From Sphingomonas sp. LR60 (GTDB taxonomy: Bacteria > Pseudomonadota > Alphaproteobacteria > Sphingomonadales > Sphingomonadaceae), in contig NZ_JASPFK010000001.1 in NCBI RefSeq assembly GCF_036855935.1, forward strand, positions 2,420,501 to 2,484,500: a DNA stretch of 64,000 nt, read 5' to 3'. The stretch's first letter is position 1; every line of letters begins with the position of its first letter. This document shows, piece by piece, positions 54,116-62,737 of the stretch. Below the pieces are notes generated by a model, which was given only the letters and a program-made list of their open reading frames with translations, made no database searches and was not told the origin of the DNA. The position numbers and the translations under genes were made by a program.

Positions 54116-54817
54116 TTACTCCTTGGCGGGCGGCGTTGCGCCCAAGGCCTTGTCGCCCTTCGCGGCCGGATCGATCGACGGCGCGCCCGAGGCCGGGGTG
54201 CCGGTGTTGGCGAGATCGGCGGTGTCGCCCTTCGTCGCTTCGGTCACGTTGGCGACTGCCGGGTCGGTCGGCGCCGCCGCGCCAGCCGCCGGGGCAGCCG
54301 GCAGCGGCAGGTTCGATCCCTGCTGGTTCAGATAGGCGATGATGTTCGCGCGGTCCTGCGCGTTGCCGAGCCCGGCGAAGGTCATCTTCGTGCCGTTGGC
54401 GAACTTGCGCGGGCTGGTCAGCCACGCGTTCATCTTGTCGAAGTTCCAGTTGCCGCCGACGCTCTTCAGCGCATCGGAGAAGGCGAAGCCGCCCTTGCCC
54501 TGCCCGATCGGCTCGCCCAGCGTGCCGTACAGGTTCGGGCCGATGCCGTTCGCGCCACCCTGATTGATCGTGTGGCAAGCCGCGCACTTCTTGAAGACCT
54601 CGGCACCCTTGGCCGGATCGGCGCTGCCCAGCAGCGAAGCGATCGGCACCTCGGCCGCGCCACCGCCGCCGCCGGCCTCTTCGACGCCCTCGATCGCATA
54701 GCCCTTCTTCTCGGGGTTCTCGCCATGAAACATCATGCCGCCCGCGATCGACAGCCCCAAGGCCGTCCCCGCCGCCGCCAGCGCCCAGCCGAAAATCGTG
54801 TTGGTCCGATCGTCCAT
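54116..54817 (-). CDS. Membrane-anchored class I cytochrome c (CycM-like)
   Basis: 233 residues. An uncleaved N-terminal helix (about 8-27) anchors the periplasmic cytochrome domain; haem attachment CAACH (Cys78, Cys81, His82), axial Met146 in GTKMTFAG. It is of the cytochrome c552/CycM type that carries electrons between the bc1 complex and aa3 oxidase. After the haem domain there is an unusual Ala/Pro/Asp-rich tail of about 65 residues (PAAPAAGAAAPTDP...), likely disordered. The ATG at 54817 follows GAGGGGCG. It is divergent from pheA. Confidence 0.92.
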   Translation of the reverse strand: MDDRTNTIFGWALAAAGTALGLSIAGGMMFHGENPEKKGYAIEGVEEAGGGGGAAEVPIASLLGSADPAKGAEVFKKCAACHTINQGGANGIGPNLYGTLGEPIGQGKGGFAFSDALKSVGGNWNFDKMNAWLTSPRKFANGTKMTFAGLGNAQDRANIIAYLNQQGSNLPLPAAPAAGAAAPTDPAVANVTEATKGDTADLANTGTPASGAPSIDPAAKGDKALGATPPAKE

Positions 54818-54917
54818 GTCGCCGTTTCGCCCCTCTTCCGTGCCCGTTCCATAGAAAGGGCTCCCGCACACCGCAAGCGCTTGAGCGGCGCGACGCGCTC
54901 TTCTAGTCGCTTGGGCC

Positions 54918-55808
54918 ATGCAAAGTTACGCCGCCCCCGCCCGTCCGATCGTCGCCGCCATGGCTGCCGCCGCCGCCGCCGAGCCGTCGCGGGCAGTCGC
55001 TTTTCAGGGCGCGCCGGGCGCAAACAGCCATGTCGCTGTGCTGGAAGCCTTTCCCGATGCGCTGCCGCTGCCGTGCTTCAGCTTCGAGGATGCCCTGGAT
55101 GCGGTGAAGACCGGCGCCGCCGATTGCGCGATCATCCCGATCGAGAATTCGCTGCACGGCCGCGTCGCGGACATGCATTTCCTGCTGCCCGAATCCGGAC
55201 TGGTCATTACCGGCGAACATTTCCTCGCCATCCGCCACGCACTGATCGGCTGCGGCCCGCGCGACGGCGTGCGGCAGGCGATGAGCCATCCGCAAGCGCT
55301 CGGGCAATGCCGTCACTGGTTGAAGGCGCACCGCATCGCGCCGATCAACTACCCCGACACCGCCGGGGCGGCGGCGGTGGTCGCCGAGCTGCGCGACCCG
55401 AGCGTCGCGGCGCTCGCCCCGCCGGGTGCGGCGGCGATCTATGGGCTGGATCTGCTGGCGACGGACATCGCCGACGCCGAACACAATACCACGCGCTTCG
55501 TCACCCTGGCGCGCGGCGCGCGGCCCTTGTCGGGCGAAGGGCCGTGGATGACGACCTTCATCTTCGCGGTGAAGAACATCCCCGCCGCGCTCTACAAGGC
55601 GATGGGCGGGTTCGCGACCAACGGCGTCAACATGACCAAGTTGGAAAGCTACCAGCGTGGCGGCAGTTTCGCGGCCACCGAATTCTATTGCGACATCGAG
55701 GGCCGCCCCGGCGATCCGGCATTCGACCGCGCGATGGAGGAACTCGGCTTCCACACCAAATGGGTGCGGGTGCTGGGGACGTATGCGCAGGCGCGCAAGC
55801 GCGGGTGA
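54918..55808 (+). CDS. pheA: Prephenate dehydratase
   Basis: 296-residue monofunctional enzyme converting prephenate to phenylpyruvate in phenylalanine synthesis. Catalytic domain about 26-210 (AVAFQGAPGANSHVAVLEAF, IPIENSLHGRV) with the conserved catalytic motif NTTRF near 193; C-terminal ACT domain with GGFATNGVNMTKLESYQ that binds Phe for feedback control. There is no chorismate mutase domain. The N-terminal about 25 residues are Ala-rich and variable; the start could be ATG 54918 or 54960. It is divergent from the cytochrome gene. Confidence 0.94.
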   Translation: MQSYAAPARPIVAAMAAAAAAEPSRAVAFQGAPGANSHVAVLEAFPDALPLPCFSFEDALDAVKTGAADCAIIPIENSLHGRVADMHFLLPESGLVITGEHFLAIRHALIGCGPRDGVRQAMSHPQALGQCRHWLKAHRIAPINYPDTAGAAAVVAELRDPSVAALAPPGAAAIYGLDLLATDIADAEHNTTRFVTLARGARPLSGEGPWMTTFIFAVKNIPAALYKAMGGFATNGVNMTKLESYQRGGSFAATEFYCDIEGRPGDPAFDRAMEELGFHTKWVRVLGTYAQARKRG

Positions 55809-55818
55809 AGGTTCGGTC

Positions 55819-55853
55819 CGTCATTGCGCGCGTATCAACGCTCGCAACGACGG
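55819..55853. repeat. Degenerate family A repeat, copy 9
   Basis: CGTCATTGCGCGCG and CGCTCGCAACGACGG around TATCAA: outer arms of family A with the centre deleted, between pheA and the small membrane protein gene (convergent). Confidence 0.55.
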
Positions 55854-55866
55854 GAAAAGGTTCGGA

Positions 55867-56073
55867 TCAGATCGCCATCGCCGAATCGGTGATGACGCCC
55901 CATGCCGCATAGCTGGCGGCCATCAGCGCCACCGAACAGGTGATCCCGAAAAGCACGTAGCCAATGTAGTTGAGCACCGGCGGGTTCGCACGCTCCAGCT
56001 TGCGATTGCGCGATGCGCCGCTCAGCACGAAACTCAACAGCATCCCATACGTTAGTGCAACGGCTTCGATCAT
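55867..56073 (-). CDS. Small two-helix membrane protein
   Basis: 68 residues with two hydrophobic helices (about 3-20 and 34-60) separated by a basic loop (GASRNRKLERAN). The ATG at 56073 follows GAGGGCGGGTA. It is similar in layout to small inner-membrane hypothetical proteins conserved in sphingomonads; I recognise no domain. It lies alone between pheA (convergent) and the HAD gene (divergent). Function unknown. Confidence 0.65.
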   Translation of the reverse strand: MIEAVALTYGMLLSFVLSGASRNRKLERANPPVLNYIGYVLFGITCSVALMAASYAAWGVITDSAMAI

Positions 56074-56212
56074 TACCCGCCCTCGGCTCCAGCTAAAGTT
56101 GCGCACGCCCCCGGTGTCCGTGCGGGGTTAACCATAGCTTCGGTCCGTCACGAAGTCGTTAACGCGCGCCTCGCCGCTTGCCTCCCACGCTTCGCCGACT
56201 AACAGGCGTGAC

Positions 56213-56872
56213 ATGCCCATCAAACTTGCGGTTTTCGATTGTGACGGCACGCTCGTCGACAGCCAGGCCAACATCTGCCGCGCCATGGAACAGGCATTTG
56301 CCACGCTCGGGCTGGCGGCACCGCCGCGCGCGGCGACTCGCGCGATCGTCGGGTTGAGCCTCGTCGAGGCGATGGCGCTGCTTGCCCCCGACCTCGACGC
56401 CGCGACGCATCTGGCGCTCAGCGATGCATATAAGGCGACGTTCCGGCGGATGCGCGAGGCGGGCGAGCTGGATGCCGAGCCGCTGTACGACGGGCTGGTC
56501 GAGGCGCTCGATGCGCTGGCGACGGACGGGTGGTCTTTGGGGGTCGCGACCGGCAAGTCGGATCGCGGCCTCGCGCATGTGCTGGCGGTGCATGGCTTTA
56601 CCGAGCGCTTCGTTACGCTCCAGACCGCCGACCGTCATCCGTCGAAGCCCCATCCCGCGATGCTGCACGCCGCGATGGCGGAGGCGGGCGCGCTGCCCCA
56701 TATGACCGCGATGATCGGCGACACGAGCTTCGACATGGCGATGGCCAAAGCGGCAGGCGTGCACGCGATCGGCGTGAGCTGGGGCTATCACCGCGAAGCG
56801 GCGCTGTGGCAGGCGGGAGCTGCGCGTATCGCGCACCGCTGCGCCGATCTGCCCGCGTGCCTGGCGGCATGA
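56213..56872 (+). CDS. HAD-superfamily phosphatase, phosphoglycolate-phosphatase-like
   Basis: 219 residues. HAD motif I VFDCDGTLVDS (nucleophile Asp9, acid Asp11), motif II in GVATGKS, Lys in HPSKPHP, motif IV IGDTSFDMAMAK; cap domain inserted after motif I (about 17-85) as in the Gph/PGMB group. The product is cytoplasmic and dephosphorylates a small metabolite; phosphoglycolate is typical but not provable. It heads an operon: ATGA overlap with the next small membrane gene and GTGA overlap into ATP12. Confidence 0.9.
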   Translation: MPIKLAVFDCDGTLVDSQANICRAMEQAFATLGLAAPPRAATRAIVGLSLVEAMALLAPDLDAATHLALSDAYKATFRRMREAGELDAEPLYDGLVEALDALATDGWSLGVATGKSDRGLAHVLAVHGFTERFVTLQTADRHPSKPHPAMLHAAMAEAGALPHMTAMIGDTSFDMAMAKAAGVHAIGVSWGYHREAALWQAGAARIAHRCADLPACLAA

Positions 56873-57075
56873 GCGATCCGGCACGCGCCCGCTGGGCAGC
56901 GATCGTCGCGACCCGGTTGGCGGGGACCGCCGGCGCGCTGATGGGCGTGGTGTTGCTCGGGCGTGCGCAGACGCTGGCGCCGAAGCTGCTGGGCATTGCA
57001 ATCGTCGTCAGCGCCTTGTGGATGATCGCCATTGTGCCGCGCGCGCTGGCACGGCGGTGGAGAAGCCCGAAGTGA
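56869..57075 (+). CDS. Small membrane protein between HAD and ATP12 genes
   Basis: 68 residues: a basic N-terminus (SDPARARW), a helix about 14-27 (TRLAGTAGALMGVVLLG) and a second about 40-58 (LLGIAIVVSALWMIAIVP), then RRWRSPK. It overlaps its neighbours as ATGA and GTGA, so it is translated with them. This triple arrangement of HAD, small membrane protein and ATP12 suggests a conserved role in ATP synthase assembly or membrane homeostasis, but that is inference. I recognise no domain. Confidence 0.7.
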   Translation: MSDPARARWAAIVATRLAGTAGALMGVVLLGRAQTLAPKLLGIAIVVSALWMIAIVPRALARRWRSPK

Positions 57076-57761
57076 AGCGCTTCTGGACCGACGTCACGGT
57101 GGATGCCGACCGCGCGATCCGGCTCGACGCGCGTCCGGTGCGGACACCGGGGCGGGCGCCGCTCGCGCTGCCGACCGGCGCGTTGGCCGAGGCGGTAGCG
57201 GACGAATGGCGTGCGGTGGGCGAAACGCTCGACCCGCGCGCGATGCCGCTGACCGGGCTTGCCAATGCCGCGATCGACCGCATCGCTGCGGCGCCCGACG
57301 GCTATGCCGCCGGGCTGGCCGCTTATGCCGAAAGCGACCTGCTCTGTTATCGCGCCGATGCGCCCGCCGCGTTGGTCGCGCGGCAGGCGGCGGCGTGGGA
57401 CCCGCTGCTCGACTGGGCGCGTGATCGCTATTATGTGCATTTCGAGATCGTCACCGGGGTGATGCATCGTGCGCAGCCGCCTGCGACGATTGCGCGTTTG
57501 GCCGATGCCGTGGCGAGCCGCGACGCCTTCCACCTCGCGGCGCTCTCGCCGCTGGTCACGCTGACGGGTACGTTGGTTGGCGCGCTGGCCTTGGCGGAGG
57601 GAGCGGTTTCGGCCGACGAATTGTGGCGGGCGGCGATGGTCGACGAGGACTGGCAGGTGGAGTGTTGGGGCGAGGACACGCTCGCCACGCAGGCGCGCGA
57701 GGGCAAACGGCGCGATTATGACGCCGCGGTGTGTTTCGTTTCGCTGCTGGAGAATGGCTAG
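57072..57761 (+). CDS. ATP12-family F1-ATPase assembly chaperone
   Basis: 229 residues of the ATP12 family, the alphaproteobacterial/mitochondrial chaperone that binds the F1 alpha subunit during assembly. Family-typical text: the N-terminal KRFWTDVTVDADRAIRLDARPVRTP-like start (split here: RFWTDV, RLDARPVRTPGRAPLALPT), ADEWRAVGETLDPRAMPLT, and the helical C-terminus with DLLCYRADAP and WDPLLDWARDRY. GTG 57072 overlaps the previous stop. It is cytoplasmic; the atp operon is not in the window. Confidence 0.92.
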   Translation: MKRFWTDVTVDADRAIRLDARPVRTPGRAPLALPTGALAEAVADEWRAVGETLDPRAMPLTGLANAAIDRIAAAPDGYAAGLAAYAESDLLCYRADAPAALVARQAAAWDPLLDWARDRYYVHFEIVTGVMHRAQPPATIARLADAVASRDAFHLAALSPLVTLTGTLVGALALAEGAVSADELWRAAMVDEDWQVECWGEDTLATQAREGKRRDYDAAVCFVSLLENG

Positions 57762-57927
57762 AGCCAGTTCACGATCACGACAGGCCCCATCGCCGCTTTC
57801 TGTAGCGCTATGACATCCGATCAAACCGGCGTCGCAATGACGAAAGTGGGTCAGTTCGCTGTCGTCTTTATCTAGGAAGCCATGACCCAGCAGCTACAGC
57901 TACGCGAATAGCAATCGGGAGGAACGA

Positions 57928-58122
57928 ATGCTGCTGATGATGGCGCTGGCACTCGCGGTGCCGACATCCTGTACCGACGTGAAGCGCGTCTGCCGCGCCT
58001 GTCCGATTGGCGGCAATGCCGCACGATGCTCGAACATCGGCATCGCCTGTCAGCCGTCGATCCGTATCTGTCGAACTGAGACGCTCGCCCGCAGCACATC
58101 GACGAAGAAGCGGGGAAGCTAA
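57928..58122 (+). CDS. Small Cys-rich exported peptide
   Basis: 64 residues from ATG 57928, with an excellent GGGAGGA at 57917-57923. It begins with a hydrophobic export signal (MLLMMALALAVPTSC) in which Cys15 could be a lipobox cysteine or the first of six cysteines (15, 22, 25, 34, 41, 48). The pattern C-x6-C-x2-C-x8-C-x6-C-x6-C in TDVKRVCRACPIGGNAARCS and NIGIACQPSIRICR suggests a disulfide-stabilised or metal-binding mini-domain. The C-terminus is basic. No family recognised. It sits alone, about 166 bp after ATP12. Confidence 0.65.
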   Translation: MLLMMALALAVPTSCTDVKRVCRACPIGGNAARCSNIGIACQPSIRICRTETLARSTSTKKRGS

Positions 58123-58189
58123 CGGCCCGCGTCGGCGGGCCCGGACGCACAGGTTCTCGCGCCAGCCACTGGCATCAGAGATTCTTGAG

Positions 58190-58206
58190 TCCCGCCTGCG
58201 CTGGGA
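58190..58206. repeat. Short imperfect palindrome (family F)
   Basis: TCCCGCCTGCGCTGGGA preceded by GATTCTTGAG and followed by TGACGATG: a decayed copy of the widespread CCCGCxTxxGCGGGAATGAC repeat. It lies just past the gmk stop and may help terminate that gene. Confidence 0.45.
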
Positions 58207-58215
58207 TGACGATGA

Positions 58216-58875
58216 CTATCCCGCGGGCGTGCGCAGCTTGCGGATGAAGCCGATCAGGCCGGTCTGACGCGAGCGCTTCAGGCGCTCGGCGGCGAGGATC
58301 GTCTTCACCTTCGCGAAGCACGATTCGACGTCGTCGTTGACCAGCACATAATCATAGCCGTCCCAATGGCTGATCTCGGCATCGGCGCGGCTCATCCGGC
58401 GCTCGATGATCTCCTGTGCGTCGGTGGCGCGGCCTTCCAGCCGGCGGCGGAGTTCCTCCATCGACGGCGGCAGGATGAACACGCGCACCACGTCGCCGCC
58501 CGCGATCTGGTGGAGCTGCTGCGCGCCCTGCCAGTCGATGTCGAACAGCACGTCCTTCCCGTCCGACAGCATCGCATCGACCGGCGCGCGCGGCGTGCCG
58601 TACCGCTGGTCGAAGACGTGCGCCCATTCGAGGAACTCGTGATTCGCCGCCATCTCGCGGAACTGGTCGAGCGAGACGAAGTGGTAATCGCGCCCGTCCT
58701 CCTCGCCCTTGCGGATCGCGCGCGTGGTCGCGGACACCGACAGCGACAATTCGGCCTCGCTGGCGAGCAGCATCCGCGCGATCGTCGACTTCCCCGCACC
58801 GGAGGGCGAGGACAGGACGAACAACAATCCGCGACGCTTCATATGGTGCGGGTCGGCGGTCAGGCGATCGGGCAT
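58216..58875 (-). CDS. gmk: Guanylate kinase
   Basis: 219 residues; phosphorylates GMP to GDP. P-loop SSPSGAGKST, GMP-binding TTRAIRKGEEDGRDYHFVS and FLEWAHVFDQRYGTPR, DIDWQGAQQL, and the lid region ERRMSRADAEISHWDGYDYV are all present. I give the first ATG 58875; ATG 58842 (MKRRGLLF) would also leave a complete enzyme. It is followed on the same strand by nothing; the upstream neighbour is fghA, 31 bp away, so readthrough from that operon is likely. Confidence 0.95.
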   Translation of the reverse strand: MPDRLTADPHHMKRRGLLFVLSSPSGAGKSTIARMLLASEAELSLSVSATTRAIRKGEEDGRDYHFVSLDQFREMAANHEFLEWAHVFDQRYGTPRAPVDAMLSDGKDVLFDIDWQGAQQLHQIAGGDVVRVFILPPSMEELRRRLEGRATDAQEIIERRMSRADAEISHWDGYDYVLVNDDVESCFAKVKTILAAERLKRSRQTGLIGFIRKLRTPAG

Positions 58876-58906
58876 GGGGGCTGATGCCCCGCCCCGCCCG
58901 CTTGCG

Positions 58907-59737
58907 TCAAGCGCGCAGCCGCGCCGCGTGCCACGCCAGATGGTCGGCCATGAAGGTCGAGATGAAGTGATAGCTGTGATCGTAGCCCGGCTGCATCCGA
59001 AGCATCAGGTCGATCCCCGCAGCGGCGCAGGCGGTCGCGAGCAGTTCGGGACGGAGTTGCTCGGCCAAGAACGAATCGGCATCGCCCTGATCGACCAGGA
59101 TTTCGGGGACGCGCGCGCCATCCTCGATCAGCGCCACTGCATCGTGGCAGCGCTTGGCGGCCACATCGTCGCCCAGATAGCGATCGAGCGCCTTGCCCCA
59201 CGGCACCTGCGTCGGGGCGACGATCGGCGCGAACGCCGACGCCGCGCGGAACCGCTCCGGGTGGTGGAGCGCGACGGTCAGCGCACCATGCCCGCCCATC
59301 GAATGCCCCATGATCGACTGGCGCGCCATGTCGACGGGAAAATGCGCGCCGACCAGCGCGGGCAGCTCCGCGGTGACATAGGACCACATGCGGTAATGCG
59401 TCGCCCACGGCTGCTCCGTCGCATCGACGTAGAAACCCGCGCCTTTGGCGAAGTCCCACGCGTCCTCGTCGGGCACCTCGTCGCCGCGCGGGCTGGTGTC
59501 GGGTGCGACGAAGATCAGCCCGTGCTCGGCGCAGGCGCGGCGGAACTCGCCCTTGTCGGTGACATTGGCGTGGGTGCAGGTCAGCCCCGACAGATACCAG
59601 ACCACCGGCAGCACCGTTCCGGGCGCGTGATCGGGGACATAGACTGCGAAGGTCATGTCGGTGCCGGTGGCGGTCGAACGGTGGCGATACACGCCCTGCG
59701 TGCCGCCGTGCGCGCGGGCGGTGGAGACGGTTTCCAT
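58907..59737 (-). CDS. fghA: S-formylglutathione hydrolase
   Basis: 276-residue esterase-D enzyme that hydrolyses S-formylglutathione to formate and glutathione, the second step of glutathione-dependent formaldehyde oxidation. Catalytic Ser146 in MGHSMGGHG, Asp221 in VDQGDADSFL, His254 in GYDHSYHF; the oxyanion-side WYLSGLTCTHAN and the redox-type Cys54 are conserved. It follows frmA and a VOC gene on the same strand, with a family A repeat in between. Length and start are typical of the family. Confidence 0.95.
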   Translation of the reverse strand: METVSTARAHGGTQGVYRHRSTATGTDMTFAVYVPDHAPGTVLPVVWYLSGLTCTHANVTDKGEFRRACAEHGLIFVAPDTSPRGDEVPDEDAWDFAKGAGFYVDATEQPWATHYRMWSYVTAELPALVGAHFPVDMARQSIMGHSMGGHGALTVALHHPERFRAASAFAPIVAPTQVPWGKALDRYLGDDVAAKRCHDAVALIEDGARVPEILVDQGDADSFLAEQLRPELLATACAAAGIDLMLRMQPGYDHSYHFISTFMADHLAWHAARLRA

Positions 59738-59762
59738 GATGATCCTTCTCGTTGACCTGTTT

Positions 59763-59839
59763 CGTCGTTGCGAGCGTAGCGCAGCAATCCAGGGCCGGAT
59801 CAGGACGCCCTGGATTGCTTCGCTACGCTCGCAATGACG
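59763..59839. repeat. Family A repeat, copy 7
   Basis: Full length, with left arm CGTCGTTGCGAGCGTAGCGC and a centre identical to copy 6. It is inserted between the VOC gene and fghA, inside the putative formaldehyde operon, so the palindrome would be transcribed. Confidence 0.85.
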
Positions 59840-59846
59840 GCGTCAC

Positions 59847-60230
59847 TCACGCCGGTACGCGATACGCACCGCACAGCTTGTTGCCGTCAGGGTCGCGCAG
59901 ATAGGCAAGATAGAGCTGGCCGAACGGGCTGGTCCGCACGCCCGGCGCGTCCTCGATCGCGGTGCCGCCGTTGGCGACGCCGGCGTCATGCCACGCCTGT
60001 GCCTGTTCCGGGCCAGTCATGCGAAAGCCGATCGTCCCGCCATTGGCATGGCACGCGGCCTCGCCATCGATGGGACGCGAGATCATGAACAAAGCACCGT
60101 CATGCGCATAGACGACGCGGCCCTTGTCATCCTGCCGCCCCTCGCGGCCGCCCAGCGCGGCGAACAGCGCGTCATAGAACGTCTTGGACCGCGCCACGTC
60201 GTTCGACCCGACCATCACATGACTGAACAT
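59847..60230 (-). CDS. VOC (glyoxalase/dioxygenase-fold) family protein
   Basis: 127 residues in two beta-alpha-beta-beta-beta modules: FSHVMVGSNDVARSKTFYDALF at the start and GQLYLAYLRDPDGNKLCGAY at the end. Candidate metal ligands are His4 and Glu/His residues of each half, but they are less clear than in glyoxalase I, so activity is unsettled. It starts 14 bp after the frmA stop in the same direction; in many alphaproteobacteria such a VOC gene accompanies the formaldehyde dehydrogenase, suggesting a function with a glutathione-adduct or aldehyde. Confidence 0.88.
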   Translation of the reverse strand: MFSHVMVGSNDVARSKTFYDALFAALGGREGRQDDKGRVVYAHDGALFMISRPIDGEAACHANGGTIGFRMTGPEQAQAWHDAGVANGGTAIEDAPGVRTSPFGQLYLAYLRDPDGNKLCGAYRVPA

Positions 60231-60244
60231 CGCCGTCCGCTCCC

Positions 60245-61351
60245 TCAGTAAACCACGACGCTGCGGATGCTCTCGCCGGCATGCATCAGGTCGAAGCCCT
60301 TGTTGATCTCGTCCAGCGTCAGCCGATGCGTGATCATCGGGTCGATCTGGATCATGCCGTTCATATACCAGTCGACGATCGTCGGCACGTCGGTGCGCCC
60401 GCGCGCGCCACCGAAGGCGGTGCCCTTCCAGACGCGCCCGGTAACGAGCTGGAACGGCCGCGTGCTGATCTCCTTGCCCGCTTCCGCGACACCGATCACG
60501 ATCGACTCGCCCCAGCCGCGATGGGCCGATTCGAGCGCCTGCCGCATCACGACGGTGTTGCCGGTGCAATCGAACGTATAATCCCCGCCGCCGTCGGTCA
60601 TCGCGACGAGATGCTGGACGATATCGCCGACTTGCTTCGGGTTGACGAAGTCGGTCATCCCGAACTGGCGCCCCCATGCCTCGCGGTCGGGATTGAGATC
60701 GACGCCGATGATCCGCGCCGCCCCGGCCAGCTTCGCGCCCTGGATGACGTTGAGCCCGATCCCGCCGAGCCCGAACACGATCACCGTCGCGCCGACCTCG
60801 ACCTTGGCGGTGTTGACCACCGCGCCGACCCCGGTGGTGACGCCGCAGCCGATGTAGCAACTGGTGTCGAACGGCGCGTCGGGGCGGATCTTGGCGACCG
60901 CGATCTCGGGCAGCACCGTGAAGTTCGAGAAGGTCGAGCAACCCATATAATGGTAGATCGGCTGCCCCTTGTAGCTGAAGCGGGTCGTGCCGTCGGGCAT
61001 CAACCCCTTGCCCTGCGTGGCGCGGATCGCGGTGCACAAATTGGTCTTGCCGCTGAGGCACGACTTACACTGGCGACATTCGGGGGTGTAGAGCGGGATG
61101 ACGTGATCGCCCGGCGTCACGCTGGTCACCCCCGCGCCGACCTCGCGAACGATGCCGCAGCCCTCATGGCCCAGCACGCTCGGGAACAGCCCCTCGCTGT
61201 CTAGCCCGTCCAGCGTATAGGCGTCGGTGTGGCAGATGCCGGTCGCCATGATCTCGACCAGCACTTCGCCGGCCTTTGGCCCTTCGAGATCGAGTTCGAC
61301 GATCTCCAGCGGCTTCTTCGCCTCGAACGCGACGGCGGCGCGGGTCTTCAT
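60245..61351 (-). CDS. frmA: S-(hydroxymethyl)glutathione dehydrogenase, class III alcohol dehydrogenase
   Basis: 368-residue Zn-dependent dehydrogenase that oxidises the formaldehyde-glutathione adduct with NAD+, also acting as GSNO reductase. Catalytic Zn ligands Cys40, His62 and Cys169; structural Zn Cys92, Cys95, Cys98 and Cys106 ([16 protein letters not shown]); Rossmann [24 protein letters not shown]. The class III signature Asp in [12 protein letters not shown] is present. It is first gene of frmA-VOC-fghA. No FrmR/HxlR regulator is adjacent. Confidence 0.95.
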   Translation of the reverse strand: MKTRAAVAFEAKKPLEIVELDLEGPKAGEVLVEIMATGICHTDAYTLDGLDSEGLFPSVLGHEGCGIVREVGAGVTSVTPGDHVIPLYTPECRQCKSCLSGKTNLCTAIRATQGKGLMPDGTTRFSYKGQPIYHYMGCSTFSNFTVLPEIAVAKIRPDAPFDTSCYIGCGVTTGVGAVVNTAKVEVGATVIVFGLGGIGLNVIQGAKLAGAARIIGVDLNPDREAWGRQFGMTDFVNPKQVGDIVQHLVAMTDGGGDYTFDCTGNTVVMRQALESAHRGWGESIVIGVAEAGKEISTRPFQLVTGRVWKGTAFGGARGRTDVPTIVDWYMNGMIQIDPMITHRLTLDEINKGFDLMHAGESIRSVVVY

Positions 61352-61493
61352 GGGAGCAACCTCTTCGTGACTGTCGCGCCGGGTCTTAGGCGGCGCAGGC
61401 GGAACTGTTCAAGGCTCACCGTGGCCGACTGACCCGATCCGATCGTGCACGCGAACGGTTTGGATCTGGCGCTCGCTGTTCTAGACAAACCCG

Positions 61494-62645
61494 ATGACCC
61501 ATCGCCCCCTTGCCGGCCTGCGCGTCCTCGAACTCGCGCGCATCCTCGCCGGTCCATGGGCCGGGCAGTTGCTCGCCGATCTGGGCGCGGACGTCATCAA
61601 GGTCGAGCGGCCCGGCGAAGGCGACGACACCCGCCACTGGGGTCCGCCGTTCGTCGCGGACACGCCCGGCGAACGCGGCTCGGCGGCTTATTATCATGCC
61701 TGCAACCGCGGCAAACGGTCGGTCGCGATCGACATCGCCACGCCCGAGGGTCAGGCGCAGGTGCGCGCGCTCGCCGCCGGGGCGGACGTGGTGATCGAGA
61801 ATTACAAGGTGGGCGGGCTCACCAAATACGGGCTCGACCCCGCCGCGCTGCGCGCCGCCGATCCGCGGCTGATCGTGTGTTCGATCACCGGCTTCGGGCA
61901 GGACGGCCCCTATGCGCAGCGCGCCGGCTATGACTTCATCATCCAGGGGATGGGCGGGATGATGTCGATCACCGGCGAGCCCGACGGCCCGCCGCAGAAG
62001 GGCGGCGTCGCGCATGCCGACCTGTTCACCGGCGTCTATGCGACGGTCGCGATCCTCGCCGCGGTGGTGGCGCGGGCATCGAGTGGCGTCGGCACGCATA
62101 TCGACATGGCGCTGCTCGACACGCAGGTGGCGGTGCTCGGCAACCAGGCGCTGAACTGGATGGCGAGCGGCGTGGTGCCGCAGCGGCTCGGCAACGGCCA
62201 TCCGAATCTCGCGCCATATCAGAGCTTCCCAACCAGCGACGGCGACCTGATCGTCGCGGTCGGCAACGATCGCCAGTTCGCGCGATTGTGTGCAGTGCTG
62301 GAGGTGCCGGGGCTGGCGGAGGATGCGCGCTTCGCGACCAACCCGGCGCGGGTTGCCCATCGCACCGCGCTGCTCCCGCTATTGGTGGCGCGCACCGTCC
62401 TGTGGCGCGCCGCCGACCTGCTCGCCGCGCTGGAGGTAGCGGGGGTGCCGGTCGGCCCGGTCAACCGCATCGATCAGGTCTTCGCCGACTCGCAGGTGAT
62501 CGCGCGCGGGATGCAGCTGGCGATGGCCGGCATCCCCGGCCTCGCCTCACCGATCCGCTACGACGGCGAGCGCGCGGTGGCGGCACGGCCGAGCCCGCGG
62601 CTGGGCGAACATGCGGGTGCGGAGTGGATCGCGCGAGAAGAATAG
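61494..62645 (+). CDS. CaiB/BaiF family CoA-transferase
   Basis: 383-residue class III CoA-transferase that moves CoA between a carboxylic acid and an acyl-CoA. Seen: N-terminal LAGLRVLELARILAGPWAGQ, LADLGADVIKVERPGEGDDT, catalytic Asp176 in GGVAHADLFTGVYA, and the interlocked C-terminal domain (TPRLGEH-like SPRLGEHAGAEW). Close in style to formyl-CoA:oxalate and succinyl-CoA:mesaconate types, but the substrate cannot be read. It is divergent from frmA (142 bp apart) with no evident partner gene. Confidence 0.9.
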   Translation: MTHRPLAGLRVLELARILAGPWAGQLLADLGADVIKVERPGEGDDTRHWGPPFVADTPGERGSAAYYHACNRGKRSVAIDIATPEGQAQVRALAAGADVVIENYKVGGLTKYGLDPAALRAADPRLIVCSITGFGQDGPYAQRAGYDFIIQGMGGMMSITGEPDGPPQKGGVAHADLFTGVYATVAILAAVVARASSGVGTHIDMALLDTQVAVLGNQALNWMASGVVPQRLGNGHPNLAPYQSFPTSDGDLIVAVGNDRQFARLCAVLEVPGLAEDARFATNPARVAHRTALLPLLVARTVLWRAADLLAALEVAGVPVGPVNRIDQVFADSQVIARGMQLAMAGIPGLASPIRYDGERAVAARPSPRLGEHAGAEWIAREE

Positions 62646-62737
62646 GTCGATGAGCCGACCGCTCCCGCTAGTCATTCTGGAACCCGTTTCCTCTCCTCTT
62701 GCCGCTGATTAGAGATGACCTCGCATCTACCGAGCAT

